From Volvox africanus (Eukaryota; Chlorophyta; Chlorophyceae; Chlamydomonadales; Volvocaceae): 64,000 nucleotides of DNA. The stretch is taken from positions 1,054,001 to 1,118,000 of the forward strand of contig BSDZ01000008.1 of the NCBI GenBank assembly GCA_030268105.1, given 5' to 3'. Position numbers and translations under genes: made by a program. Position 1 is the first letter of the stretch, and the number at the start of each line of letters is the position of its first letter. Shown in pieces: positions 11,601 to 24,800 of the stretch. The notes under the pieces are model-generated. The model saw only the letters and a program-made list of their open reading frames with translations, had not been told where the DNA came from and ran no database searches.

Positions 11601-14153
11601 CCACCTTCACCTGAGCCGCCTTCACCCCCGGAACCACCTTCACCTTACCCTCCCTCTCCTTCCCCGCCACCGCCACCACCGCCACCGCCACCACCGCCGC
11701 CACCATCACCGAAACCTCCATCTCCGACGCCACCTTCACCTGAGCCGCCTTCACCCCCGGAACCACCTTCACCTTACCCTCCCTCTCCTGCTCCTTCTCC
11801 GCCGCCGTCTCCTGAGCCACCCAAGCCTCCGACGCCATTTCCAAAGCCACCGTCACCACGGCCTCCAAGCCCGAAACCATCTCCTTTTCCTCCGCACATT
11901 CCACCATCGCCGCCTCCACCGTCGCCACACCCTCCATCCCCACCCCCGCCATCTCCTGAGCCACCGTCACCTCCGCCGCCATCTCCTGAGCCACCTTCCC
12001 CGCCGCCGCCATCACCAATGCCGCCGTCGCCACCACCGCCATCTCCTGAACCATCACTTCCCGCACCTTCCTACCCCCTTTCATCCCCGCCACCACTTCC
12101 TCCGCCGGACTTGCCGCTAGCCCCTAGTAACCCGCCGCCTCTCCAACCTGCACCTCCATTACCGCTACCTCCGCACAATCCCCCGCCCTCCTATCCAGCG
12201 CCGCCTACTCCATCTATTCCTGCAGGTCCTCCACCTCCGGCTGTGCCACTGCTGCCCTCAGACCCATCCTACCCGACACTCCCTCCAGAAGGTCCCCCCA
12301 CCTCGCCTTCACCCCCCTCCCCTCCACCGCCCTCCCCACTCCCTCCCTCACCCCCGCCACCCTCTCCACTACCTCCCTCTCCACCTCCACCATCACCCTT
12401 GCCGCCGTCGCCTCCACCTCCTTCCCCTCTGCCCCCTTCGCCGCCTCCTCCGTCACCACCGTCACCACGACCCCCACCTTCTCCCCGGCCATCACCACGG
12501 CCTCCGTCCCCATCTCCCAATCCACCCCCATCTCCCAGGCCGCCAGCCCCAAGCCCTAATCCTCCGCCCTCCCCGAAGCGGCCGCCGTCACCGAGACCGT
12601 CTCCCCCGTCGCCGCGTCCCCTCCCGCCAAATCCTTCCCCTCCTACACCATCTCCCCCCGAGCCGCCATGCCATGCCTGTATCGATATCAACATTGATCC
12701 GCCCGCGGATCTGCTCGGAAAGCCCATTTTCACCTTCGGCAGTGGAGCTATGTCCTGCGACGATCTGACCTCGTACATTACAAACGACATTAACACAAAT
12801 GCGGCCCTTTTAAATGTGACAATTACGGAACCCTTCACAATGGATCAATGTGTCACTCGGTACGAGTACGAGCTGCGGCCTTTGCTGCGGATCTGCGGTA
12901 CGTTTGGTAGCTTCCAAGATGGCCAGCAGATGGAACAGTGGATTTGGAAGGATAATTTGGCCGTTCTCGTTGCTTGGCTCAACGTCACTACTGGTGGCAT
13001 CTGCCGCTCAACGAACAGTCCCATGAAGGGATATAATTGGTTCGCCTTAATTTACGACGATTCAGACAGCGAATGTATCGCCGCACAGCATTCGGATAAC
13101 TGTGAAGTAGGGTTCGACCCTTCGCCGCCACCATTCCCTCTGTTGCCGCCGTCGCCACCCACGCCGCTTAACGCGGCGCCGCCATCACCCAGGCCTCCGG
13201 CGCCGCCGCCTCAGCTGGTAGTGACGCATGCCTGTTCGCAGTCGAACAATGTGCCCTTTGCTGTCAGTAACCTTTTTAACTACACCTTCGTGGATCAAGG
13301 TGTTCCCGCCGTGGCTCTGTGTGTAAAGACTTCGATAAGGGCTTGCCAGCCGGGCTATTGCTGCCCTATGGATTTTGCGAAGGTTAGCTTTGGCAGTGTT
13401 GCAGGTTATCAGAATGTCGTCTAAGTCTATTTATGTGAATATAAACGTTGTTATTCTTCAGATCGAGGTTCCCGTTGCTGAGAGCTGCCGGCCTGATCTT
13501 CGGCGCACTACAGTTAACAACGCCACCATCGCCTGGTCCTGGGGTAAGCTACGTTTTGCCTTCCTGGTGGATTCTTGTGATGGACACTTTATAGCCATTT
13601 TAATTATCGTTGTGTTTTTCTACAAGCAGGGTACTACACGGATCTCAACACAAATGTTGCTTTGACCACCGTTAAATTCGTCAATCTTACGTGAGTCCAA
13701 ATTAGATCTGCATCGTTGTTGTGCATGTATTGGCAACATATTACTACGTAACAAATTGTCCTCCCATACTAAAATATGAGCCAATATTCGCTTCTGCAGG
13801 AGTGTTAACCCTGGTGGTGCAACGTTTTGTTTTGTGGTTAAGCCCGGCCCATGCGCCAACCCCTCTAACTTCTGCTTCAATGGTTTCTGCCAGGTGAGTC
13901 AACATGCTTGCAACATTTTGTGTTCCCTCTCTTACTGTGTATATGATTGTGTGTGTATGTCTGGGGTCTTCTGTGCTTGCTCGGCCTATTCGTCGAATTT
14001 ACAAGATCTAACTGTGACGCAGTTCCTTAAGCAGCCTAATGCTAAAGCTAAATATCAGGTCCTCACTCGTCCCCATTGCAGGTCAGCATCTTTTCATACC
14101 CGTCTTACCCGCCGTCAACACGCAAATGCTGTCCGGCCACGATTGTGTTTTGA
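8633..14153 (+). CDS. Pherophorin-type extracellular matrix glycoprotein
   Basis: Secreted hydroxyproline-rich protein of the volvocine cell wall or matrix. Nine exons join in phase: 8633-8690, 8805-8938, 9228-9441, 9615-9762, 9851-13382, 13462-13543, 13630-13690, 13800-13893 and 14082-14153, giving about 1464 residues. A signal peptide opens the protein (hydrophobic run after MSRGLALLL, cleavage near HTASA). The N-terminal pherophorin (DUF3707) domain runs to about residue 197 and contains [23 protein letters not shown] and CPVC. Next come a Pro/Ser rod (about 197-372), a cysteine module (about 375-518), a rod of about 600 residues, a second copy of the module (about 1124-1271), a short linker, and a C-terminal pherophorin domain (GYCCPMDF, ending KCCPATIVF). 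The module/rod part is one 3.5-kb exon, while both end domains are cut by introns. Family assignment is firm. Its cell type and partners cannot be told from sequence. Confidence 0.95.
9895..10420 (+). repeat. Pro/Ser-rich coding repeat, first pherophorin rod
   Basis: Degenerate [12 protein letters not shown] repeats. A 54-base unit encoding [18 protein letters not shown] recurs between about 9970 and 10100. Prolines in SPPP-type contexts are known hydroxylation and arabinosylation sites in algal wall proteins. Confidence 0.85.
10420..10850 (+). other. Cysteine module, copy 1, inside the pherophorin rod
   Basis: A globular island in the proline rod. It starts CSVC and has [16 protein letters not shown], then SCDEM, ICGTFES, a Trp-containing stretch, GYTFKAEVY and a final DAC. 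Copy 2 is at 12667-13110 and follows the same order of landmarks. Confidence 0.8.
10855..12660 (+). repeat. Long Pro/Ser-rich coding repeat, main pherophorin rod
   Basis: About 600 codons, mostly CCN and TCN/AGC. It contains an exact duplicated block: the sequence encoding [20 protein letters not shown] starts near 11578 and again 129 bases (43 codons) later. Near 12310-12440 an [10 protein letters not shown] unit repeats about five times. Both are consistent with in-frame slippage or unequal exchange. Confidence 0.9.
12667..13110 (+). other. Cysteine module, copy 2, inside the pherophorin rod
   Basis: Begins CHAC, then [30 protein letters not shown], a Trp-rich stretch, GYNWFALIY and a final DNC. 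It matches copy 1 in landmark order and spacing. The surrounding residues have diverged, so the duplication is not recent. Confidence 0.8.
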
Positions 14154-15437
14154 AGAAATCTCAATTGCGCATTGAACTTTTTTAGCGCACTCATATTTGT
14201 GCGGGATTGCATTTTGGCATTAAGAGCGTTCGCGCAGGATTAATTGGGATTCTTAGAACTTGATTTAGAACGAGGGACAGGGAAAAAAGAAGAGAATACT
14301 GATGGGGGTATTATCTGGCAACGCCAAGACGTTACGCGCTAGATCAGTTTCGTGACTCGGTTTAACAGAGTGACGCATTCTGTACGTACATTGTATATAG
14401 ATTCTGCTGGCTGGAAATTTTTTAGTCCTAGCCAAGCAGCACGTGATAACTGTCTTTGGACTGGTGAACCTATGGACTAGGATGTTTACGAGCAGTAGCA
14501 GTGATTCGCACACTTAGGGCTCTTTGTGAGCTTGTTACGTTGACCGCACACGGTTGGATTCTCCGCTTCTATGTAATGCTCTATATTCCTATGGAACATG
14601 TCCAATCGCCAGTACAGACACCATGATTCGTTCAGCTACAGCGTAGCATCATTCTGCCTCTTGTTAAGGAATGAAAAGAATCACAAGAACCATCCCTTAT
14701 TTATAATCCAAACTATCCGGGAAAATTTTCCAGCTGAAGAAGGATGCAGAAGTCCATTGAAGAATAGCATGGGGGAGCTTGCATCGCTAACATAGGAAAG
14801 CTAACATCCCAGCCAACTTTCCAAGGTCATCATCGAAAAATACACCCTTTGACTTGTTCGGTCGTAATCGCGAGAAGGAGAGTCACGGCGCTTCGTTCTC
14901 CCCACTGTATTTACCGTTGTAGCAGGTGGAAAGACTGCATCGCTACAATCTCTTCTCTCTGCAAGCAGAGTTTACGTTTAAAGATCGGATAGAGGTGAAT
15001 TCAGTTGACGCTGGACTATTTTTATGCCTCGTGACAATGATAATGTTTAACGTTCGTTAGGAGGTTGCATCATATGGAGTCAATTATAAATTTCAGAAGT
15101 GGACCTTGCTTTTTCCAACTTGGGGATGTCGTACTCCCGAAACTGTCTACTTTCCTTTTCCATTTTTGAGTTGGATAGCGTATTAATACAAATGCATGAT
15201 TTCATATCGGAATTTTTCAGCATTTTCTGCATCCTGAAGCTGATAACCAATAGGGAGCTATTTCGATAAAAATTTCAAGGCGTTTTGGTGGCCCGTATAC
15301 ATCTCTTTGCTTTAGTCTTTGTAGTACCTAATTAAATCTATAGTTCACGAGAGTTCACGCGCAATTTTCTTCTGAATAAGGATCATCTTTCAGATGCAGC
15401 CGGGAAGGACTGCTGAGGCCTGATTTGCGGGCACTGC
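14154..15437. other. Intergenic region between pherophorin and BSL phosphatase
   Basis: AT-richer than the flanking exons and without a convincing coding stretch. It holds the pherophorin 3' UTR (TGTAA at 14572-14576) and the upstream region of the phosphatase gene. Confidence 0.6.
14572..14576 (+). terminator. Candidate poly(A) signal TGTAA for pherophorin
   Basis: First TGTAA I find downstream of the pherophorin stop, 419 bases away. TGTAA is the usual volvocine poly(A) signal. The motif is short, so chance occurrence is possible. Confidence 0.4.
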
Positions 15438-18400
15438 ATGGTGGATATGGACAGCGATCTGAGACCCAGCCCCGTCCCTCGGCCACGCGTATTCCCGGTC
15501 GTGGGAACCGCGCCTGGCCCACGCTGTGGACACACTCTCACCGCCATTTCGGGGCCTGAGGGGGACCTTTCCAAGGCCAAGCTTGTCCTATTTGGTGAGG
15601 GTGTCTCATATTGGCATTTCGCTTGGCCTATTTCCTGAAAACTCTGGACGTCTCGCCTGCAGGCGGGGCCACTGCACTTGAGGGTTCCTCTGGGAAAAAC
15701 GAGGGCGCCCAGTCGACGCCTGGCTCAGCAGCATCAGGTTTGTTTCTGGTTATCGTATGTGCATGCAACCGAATGAAAATATCTGCGGAGGTCTGAAAGG
15801 GCGCGCTTTGTTTGCAGGCATTCGCTTGGCGGGCGCCACGAACGACGTGCACATCTTTGATGTGAGAACAGGAAAATGGGAAAAGACGACTCCTGCGGGC
15901 GAACCTCCGTCTCCGCGAGCTGCTCATGCGGCAGCGGCCGTAGGCAATATGGTGGTCATTCAGGTAGGAAGCCCTGTCCGGAACAGCGCAAGTGTAGTTT
16001 TCTATTTATATTCTTAATAACTTTCAACCTTTCTCCTTGCGTCAGGGCGGCATCGGCCCTGCCGGCCTAGCCTCTGAAGACCTGCATGTGCTGGATTTCA
16101 CAGACCCTGACAGGCCGCGCTGGCACAGGTACTTGCAACGTGTACTATGGATTGTGCTGTTAGAGTGCAATACCTTTATATGTCGAGTTGTGTGGCTGCA
16201 GGGTACTGGTATCTGGACCGGGTCCTAGCGCACGCTACGCGCACACACTGAGCCTGGTTGCAAACCGCTTTTTGGTGGCAATGGGCGGGAACGATGGCAA
16301 ATCGACGCTTGGTGACGCATGGGCCCTTGATACATCTGAGAAACCTTACGCTTGGCGGAAAATAACGGACGCGGGAGAGATGCCATCGCCACGGTAAGAG
16401 TTCGTTGGTGGTGCCTTAATATGTTTTTCCCAATTACTGTAACCCATATGTCCTTACTGTTTATAGGATGTATGCAACGGCTGCGGCACGGAGTGATGGA
16501 CTTCTGCTGCTGTGTGGCGGCCGTGACGTTGGTGGCACCCCGCTGGGGGATGCGTATGGCTTCGCCCGGCATCGGGATGGACGCTGGGAATGGCATTCCG
16601 CACCCGGTGCCATGCCCACTGGTCGTTACCAGCACGGGGCTGTCTTCGTGGGCAACCGGTTACACATTTCGGGTGGCGCCGTTGGAGGCGGCAGAATGGT
16701 GGGTTCTAGAAAACGTTTTGTGCCGTGATCTTAATGACCGCGACCGGGGCATTATCGTTTACATCAGTATTTAATACATGGAACAGAACCTGTCGTCCGT
16801 GTATATGTCTCCGGAAAAGGTTGTTTTCGCAAACTGCTTGGGAGATGCACTTCCTGCATTTAATACTTTGTATCTTATACACGCGAGTGTAACCCTTCCT
16901 AATACTGACCGCATGCACTTTTGGTTTGGGAAATACTGTGGATACGTCCCGTGTGATGTCGTCACCACGAGGCTCTTCTCTCACTATTAGTGTCTGCACA
17001 ATAGGTGGATGAGGGAACGTCCACCGTAGTCTTGGACACGACACACGGTTGCTGGGTGACCCCGACCAGTGGCGCTAGTGGTGAAGACTTTACGCGTCGC
17101 TGTCGTCATGCGGTGGCTTCGGTTGGACCCTTCGTTTTCATCTATGGAGGTCTAAAGGTGAGGTGACTTTACGCTGGGTTATGTAAGGGGTTTGGCGTGG
17201 GTGATTTTGTTGTTGTGTTGCCACAGACACTAATGTGTGGAGGAACGTCTGTCAGTCAAATATCTTAATGAGGTTGTTTGGTGTGTTATATGCTTCTGGA
17301 ATTTTACGGAGTATTAGCGAGTTGAGCATTTGCGTCTCGTTGAATGTGTTTCCGCAGGGGTCCCAACTGCTGGATGACCTACTGGTGGCAGATGATTCGA
17401 ACGGCACAGAGCTGTCGATCTTTGACCCTCGTTCGTCCGCATGGCAGCAATATATGGAGTCCATGCACGGGAACGCAGCCGCCAGCCGCATGCTGGAGAA
17501 GGCGGCTGCGGAGGAGGCAGCGGCGGCAGCTGCTCTTAACGTGCGTCGGGTTTCAGCGATGGATGACTTGCGCTGCGTGGATGAGCAGCTTGACGGCTCT
17601 GCAGCCGGCGCCGGCGGGTCTCGTACGTCCGACTCACCGTCGACGAATCGCTCCTCCAGTCCCGACGTATCACTTGGGAAGGATCACGTTCCTGGTACTA
17701 CACCCTATACACCTGACGTCAAGCTGTGGCACCGTGCAGTTGTGGTACATCAGGAGAACAGTCTGCGCGGTCTTGTGCGGCAGCTTTCTATTGACCAGCT
17801 GGACAACGAGGGACGGCGCGTGTCAATTTACGAGAACGGCGGACCGGGAGGATCTAAGGAGAAGAGCCCACTCTTCACGCGCAGTATGTCGGTCACGGTA
17901 GGTGGAGGTGATGGGCTGGATAACGCGTACCTTATTCCCTTGCACATTCCTTTTCTATGGTTGACGGTCAGCAGGAAGTATAAAAAGTATACGTTATACT
18001 CATAGTTCTAAGCCGTGGCTATGGTGAGCTTGTGTAAGGAGTGTGTTGCTGGTGAGGGGCTTCGTCTCAGTTGAAATCGTTGTAAGGGTCTGAAGTGCTA
18101 ATTGGACGTCGTCTCAGGCGCATGCTTAGGACCGGCTTGCACTCAATGCGAGCTAGCTAAAATGTAATAAGCTTACGTGTAGCCCAGTTAAGAGTTAAAT
18201 CTTATTACGAAAGCAACGGTCAAGGACTGTGGTCTATATAAAATCAGTTAGAACCCAAATTGTTATCTCAGGGCGTTCACAAGCGGGTCATCAACGATCT
18301 GCTGCGGCCTCGGACATGGAAGGCACCTGACGACCGGCGCTTTATCCTGAATGCCAGCGAGATTGAGGAGTTGTGTAACAATGCGGAGCGCATCTTTCGG

Positions 18401-20126
18401 GAGGAACCAACCGTGTTGGACGTACGGGGTGCGTTTCAGTTTGAGCATGGGAAAGTTTCGACCGGTTAAGAGATGTTGAAGGGTTTGACGGCTTGTGCAG
18501 TGGGTGAGTTTGAAAATGTGATTTGGGTTATGTACGGATAGGCTCGAGCTTTACCGAGCCTCACCATTTATTAGTTTGGGAATCGACAAAACTGTGCCCA
18601 AACTTGAAATGCATGTCCCAACGTCAATGTTAATGTCATCCCACGTTCGGTCTCCGCAGCGCCGATTAAAATCTTCGGGGACCTGCACGGGCAGTTCGGG
18701 GACCTAATGCGGCTGTTCGAGGAGTACGGCACGCCCTCTACGGCGGGTGATATAACCTACATCGACTATCTTTTCTTGGGCGATTATGTGGATCGCGGCT
18801 CGCATTCACTGGAAACTATTTGCCTGCTGCTAGCACTGAAGATTGAGCACCCTCGCTCCGTGCACCTCATACGCGGAAACCACGAGGTGAGGGAGCCCTC
18901 TTCTGCGCTATGGGCTAATTGCTTATTCGTTCGTACAATTAACGCACTCGGCGGTACTTCCATTTTGTTTAATGTTCTACGCAATATTCAGTGCATGCAG
19001 TGGCTAGGGCAGGATGGGTACTGAGAACGCCCGCGTCGTGTGACTGCCTGCAGGCGCATGACATAAATGCGCTGTTCGGCTTCCGTCTTGAGTGCTTGGA
19101 GCGCTTGGGTGACGAGCCGGGTGTCTTTGTGTGGCGCCGCATCAACGAGCTCTTCAACTATCTGCCCTTGGCAGCGATTATCGAAAGCAAGATCCTCTGT
19201 ATGCACGGGGGTATTGGCCGCTGCATTCACAAAGTCGAACAGGTTGGTGTGGCAGAGTTGTGTATGACCGTGTGGCCTTGCTCCTTAATCTTATAGGGTG
19301 GCTTCAAACCCTTGCTCGTGTCTAGTGTATGGACCCTTCTCCTCACAACAACGATGCAACGAATTGTATACTGCTGCTGATGAGGGCCTTCAATATATCC
19401 TCGACGATGTCATGGGCGTAGGTGCAACTATGCATTTTTTCTCTATCCTGTAGATTGCGGAACTGAAGAGGCCCATCACGATGGAGGACGGTGGTCCGGT
19501 GTTAATGGACCTTTTGTGGAGCGATCCGACAACGAACGACAGCGTGCAAGGCGTGCAGCCGAGCCCACGCGGCCCCGGCCTCGTCACATTCGGTCCGGAT
19601 AGGGTGAAGGAGTTCTGCAAGGTAGGTGGGGGCTCAGCCCTTCTGCATTTTTCGTAACGGGGGATGCTCATCATGTCCGTATGTCATGCATCGTTTATAA
19701 TGGCCCCGAAGAAGCATGCTTGAGATTCCTGTCTTCATACACTCCCGTCCAATATCTGTTTCGTATGCCCTACAGAACAATAACCTGCAAATGATTGTGA
19801 GGGCACACGAGTGCGTTATGGACGGCTTTGAGCGGTTTGCACAGGGGCACCTGATCACGCTCTTCTCCGCAACTAATTACTGCGGCACCGCTGGAAACGC
19901 CGGCGCCATCCTGGTGCTGGGCCGGGATCTCGTCATGGTGCCCAAATTGATCCACCCGCTGCCGCCCAACACGCCGCACACGCCCGACTCCACCGGCGGC
20001 TTGGATGAGGACCCGCCAACTCCGCACCCAGCGAACGACACTTGGATGCAGGCCATCAACGATGAGCGGCCACCAACACCACCACGCGGTCGGCCTCATA
20101 TGGGCTCGTCGCTGGAGTACTTCTAA
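15438..20126 (+). CDS. BSL: Kelch-repeat PP1-like Ser/Thr phosphatase (BSU1/BSL family)
   Basis: Kelch-PP1 fusion. In land plants these phosphatases act in brassinosteroid and stomatal signalling; the algal role is not known to me. Thirteen exons in phase: 15438-15594, 15663-15737, 15818-15963, 16046-16128, 16202-16393, 16467-16698, 17005-17157, 17358-17897, 18272-18428, 18660-18886, 19054-19242, 19454-19621 and 19776-20126, giving about 889 residues. The N-terminal half is a Kelch propeller ([62 protein letters not shown]). Exon 8 carries an Ala/Ser-rich linker of low complexity. The C-terminal PP1 domain keeps all metal and active-site motifs: [28 protein letters not shown] and [14 protein letters not shown]. 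It ends with a Pro-rich tail. The start is the first ATG in the open first exon. Confidence 0.95.
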
Positions 20127-21807
20127 GGGCGAGAATATTTCAAGGGACGATTATTTGGACGGGCTTCTTGTCCATTCTGTGTTTCTAGCGCAAAGTTAGG
20201 CTCACTCACCAGCTAGTTCTCACACCTTCACTTGGGAGGTATGGGTAATGCTTGACATGGTGATATGAAGCGAGTCATGAGTGGCGTTCTATGCGCAGCC
20301 CGCGGCCGGGGCCAAGGCCCAAGCCAGCAACGAGCAAACGGCGGCGTGAATCGACGGGGGCTCCGCGTGCCTATATATCGAGGGCGCTACGCTAGGACGG
20401 GTTGAGAGGAGGGTCCCTCCAAGTGAGGCGTTTTGAGCGCAGCACGAACAATTATGGATTCGGTGCTCCGTTCTTGCACGAAAATGACCTCCATTTTACC
20501 TCCAAAGCTGTCTAAGAGCTAAGCCGGGGATGTATCGTTTATCGTTTATGCTCGTGCCGCCTGTGTTTTGGATCAGTACTCTTGGGATGTAGGCTCGACG
20601 CCGTTATGAATGTCATGCGTTGCCCACTTGCTGTCGTATTGGTTCCGTCGCACAAGAGCCTGGGAGTAGCCAGAGCCGATGTCAATGTGTTGCGCCATAC
20701 GGTTGGGGCTGACGAAAATCCTGATTTGCGATACGGAGTGACAAGGGAGCCCCTCCAATAAGGGGTCTCTCGACCGAGCGGGCCGGAACTTACGGGCACA
20801 TTGGGTGGTATGGACTCATAAACGGTGCGGCAGCAGGTTGCATGTGCGTTTGGGCTGTGTATGCGTGCGTGCTTCGGCTTCTGCACGTGCTTTTCGCGGC
20901 TACGACGAGGTAACTGCAGTGCAGGTCGGGCATGTGCGTGTAACAAGGCATGTGACTTTCACATGAGCGGGCTGCAGTTAGATTGTTAGTGAAACGGAGG
21001 GACGGTGTGTACTGGCCTTGGCGTGCAGCAAGCTGGCGCACCTTACAGGCAGTATAGAATCTAATGGAGGCTGCAACAGATGGGCGGTGTGCACCAGCAT
21101 GGCTGCAATGCAAGCACTACCGCACTCGTTGGACGGTGCGAAGATGTGCCTTACTGGGGGTAATCGAATGGCGCCTTTCCGTTGCATCTTCGGCTAGACG
21201 CAATGTTTGCGTATTGGGGATTTATGCATGCTCATGGGCGCTGGTATGCGAAGATGTACCAGTGGCGCAGTCATAGTTGGGACCGCGCTGGATGACGCTT
21301 TGCGCGTGTTTCATTCCCGGGCTCCATCTGAAAATCCGTCGGCAATTTTTCAATGCGAGCTTTGCGCGTGTTCCTGTCCCTCGTCGCACCGCTGGATCTG
21401 CCCTCGATATGGTAATTCTTACTGCAGCAGTAGCTGTAGTGTAATTGTGGACACGATGATGCGCTGTCGTCGCTTCCGTGCAAGCTCCTGGTGGTTGTCT
21501 GGTGGTTGCGCTAAAGAGGGATCAGTAACCCCTCGAATGGTATCTGTGCTTGGAAGCGCGCGAAACGTACTAATCTGCCAGCGTGCTTAAACCATGTGGT
21601 TTCACGGCCTTTGTAACTGCTTTTGTATGCAAGGCGCTTCGATAGTTGCCGGAGGGCTCTTCGATCCATCCTCTTCCTGTGCCATCTGTCGGTATGCCTT
21701 CAGCGGTTTAGTCGGTTTAGTCGTACACCGATGCATGATACTCAACCATATGGCTCGTACTCAAGATTTATTACAGATTATCTATTATAATCCAATCTAA
21801 TTTTCCG
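20127..21807. other. Intergenic region, no gene seen
   Basis: Phosphatase 3' UTR and upstream region of the glycosyltransferase. The only TGTAA motifs noticed are at 20939-20943 and near 21438. Short ORFs on both strands show no recognisable domain. Confidence 0.55.
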
Positions 21808-24800
21808 ATGGGCCAATCATTGTGTAAACAGGCATGTGCAGGTGTCGAAAATGGTCCCGGAACGGCTTTCCGATTATCTGTAATTATTCCCGCGCTCGTA
21901 AGTAGAAACACCCATCATAATTTTTTTAAGAATACTGATGATTGTTTGCGACTGTAACAGGATGAGTCGTCTTCTATTTCTGCTGCCCTGGCCAGGTGAG
22001 CTAAGAGCCGCGAGCTGTTTATTACATCCGGCATGTCAAAATGTATCGTCTGAATACTTACTTGTTACTTACATTTCTATGCTTAGTGTTTTAGTCTTTT
22101 GGAAGCCTGGAATCGTGGCGTGAATTCTAGCAAGTCTTGCACACGAACGCCGCTTCACATCGCTTGATGGTTGATGGTTGATGGTACCCAACATGTAGCG
22201 TGCGTTCGGCGGTTGTCTCACCTATTGATGTCGTCGTTGTCGACGGCGGTAGTACGGACGACACTATACTGGTGGCGCGGAGACATGGGGCAAAGGTGCG
22301 CAGCAATGTCAGCTTACAGAAATATGCATTTCCTTCGGGCCTTCCTAGACCTTCGCCCTACCTAAGTGGTTACCCATTTGTTATTTGCTCGCTTATCCGG
22401 ACTGTATGTCCCCTGTCTTCGCGTACTTTGCCCCTCCCTAGCTGTAACCCACATCTCGATTCCCGAAGAACCGAACCCTTAGACCTGAACCCTTTGTTTA
22501 GCCTCATGCACGAACGCTGAAATGAAGCCTTCACGCGTGCCAGGAACAGATTCCAAATAGTACACCCTCCTCTTACTGGACGCGTGTAGGTTATCCGGTC
22601 ACCGCCCGGGCGTGGCCGCCAACTTAATGCGGGCTGGCGCGCAACTCGTGGCGATTGGTGTCTCTTCCTTCACAGCGACTCCAAGTTGCCGCCCCGATAC
22701 GATGAGCTTGTTGCCGCATCAATCCACAAAGCTCAGATGCAGCTATTGCACCAACAGCAGCGGCAGAGCAAAATCCACGGTAACCGGGAGAAGTTATGGG
22801 CGGCCCGTGGGGCATGTTCCGGTAGCCAGATGCCCACCGACACCTCGTACACTCCCACATCCACGCCCGTGCTGACCATCAGCGGCTTGACGCGCACGAG
22901 CCCTACCACCGCCTCTATCATTGCCTCCCCGCCCTCCAAAGCATCATGTAGGTCTGGTTGCTGCTGCTGCCTAGCCGGCACCGCCGGCGGCGGCGCCAGA
23001 CACTGCTGCTGCAATAAGTCAGCCTCCACATGTTCCCGCGCATCAATTTCGGAGGTAACGGCACACACTGAGGCGGCTCAAGCTCAGCGGGGAGTGTGCT
23101 CCGTAATTTCCAGGGGGATTTGTCCATGCTGCAAAAATGGTCCATGTTGGGGAGCCGGCAACACGAAGGAAACCGTTGGCACGCAAATTGGTGTCGATAA
23201 GCAGGAGCCGCCGTCCTGGCAGTGCACTGGCGGGATCAGAAAGCAAGGGCTCCGGCCGGGGGCTTGTATCGGCGGCAGTGGCGGTTGGGCGGCGCGTTGG
23301 ACAGGACGAGGATCCGGACATGGCGACTGCAGTGGCGCCGACAGCCTGGCAGCTTGGACACCGGAGGGGCACTTGAGCTCAGCACGCGGCTGCAAAGAGG
23401 CTGCTGCTGCTGCTGCGTCTTCCGCCGCCGCCGCCGCCGCGTGCTCCACGCAGATGCTGCCCGTGTGGGGCACCTTCGCCACCATCCAGACCGATGTGGG
23501 TCGCGCGCTTTGAGGAACCCAAATAGGGGCAGGTGCAAGGAAGACATGAATTTATTACTCTGGTGTTTACCTTAGGCCTGTACAACTCTCATATCCTCTT
23601 CCGAGAAAATGCCACCCTAATGGCATTTCACTGTTCGCTCCTTTCTATCCGTACTTGTTCAGTTACATAATCCGGTTCTCCGTACGATATTGTCGATGGG
23701 CGTCGAGCTTCGCACGCGCTGGTTGCACAGACCGTATGGTGACCAGGCGTTATTTATTCGGCGTGATGCACTTGAGGTACGGTCGGGGAGGAGCCCTGAC
23801 GCTGATCCTTTGCTGCGCCATTTTCCATGTGTCATTTAAACTACTGACATCCGTTACATGCGTCACGGATTTCTGTGCAACCTGGATGGCCTCTGAGGGG
23901 CAGTTGGAAAGGCCAGGGGTCTGTAGGACTTGGAGGACTAGGACTAGGACTCGGAGGACCAGGTTCGGTAGCGAAAAAGAAATTTCCAAAAACATTGAAT
24001 AAAAACATTGAATTATCCCTAATAAAAATTTAGCAAAGCAAATATTTATCTGGGACACCTCAGAGAATGCGATAAAAATCAGATTAATTTTGGTAATTAC
24101 AGGTTTTTTACTATTCTTTTCGATTGTAGCTATAAGGCTAGTTTTCGTAACAGCGAGTTAAGGATGTCAGGGTTGATAGGGATCAACCTTCTGGCCTAAG
24201 CACTGGGAACCTCTACGCAAGGAACCCGGACGACGTGGGTGCGCTTGGATGCGATTTGGCAGACCAGGATAGCCAGGGGCAACGATTATCATTTATCAAC
24301 AGCATGTTGCAGTCTGCGGGCACCTGGGGTGGTCCTCACGGGATACCCCTACCCACTATGGGATACGCACACACAAACCTGGGTCCTAGGGTTTCAGTGG
24401 AAGTTTCAGCGGGGCTATGGGGTCTTGCGCTCTTTGGATTTTAAGAAAAGTGTTATTGCGCGAGCGCAAGCAATCTTGCATCAGATGAAAGATGGAACAT
24501 TAGTGGACGCAGCAGTTCTGGCCACGATCACAACCGCCACCGCGATTGTAGCAGCATTTGTACATGCTTTCTACAACCACTATCACGATCACGATCACGA
24601 TCACCGTCCACCGGCACTACTACTCCCAGCTAGACAGCGCTCCCCGCTGTGTAGTTGCCCGTTCGTCCCGAGCTGCCCCCCCCCCACCTTTTCCGGTCAC
24701 AGCTGTTGATGGCACTCAAAACCCCAAACTCCAAACCCCAATTCCCTCCCGCAGGCCCTAAGCGGGTTTAAGGAGTGGCCACTCCTAGAGGACCTGGAGA

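Noticed and set aside
10750..12120. Long frames over the pherophorin rod in other frames (His/Arg-rich on plus, Val/Ala-rich on minus)
   Set aside because: They are frame-shifted or antisense readings of CCN/TCN repeats. The Pro/Ser frame is the one that continues in phase into both pherophorin domains.
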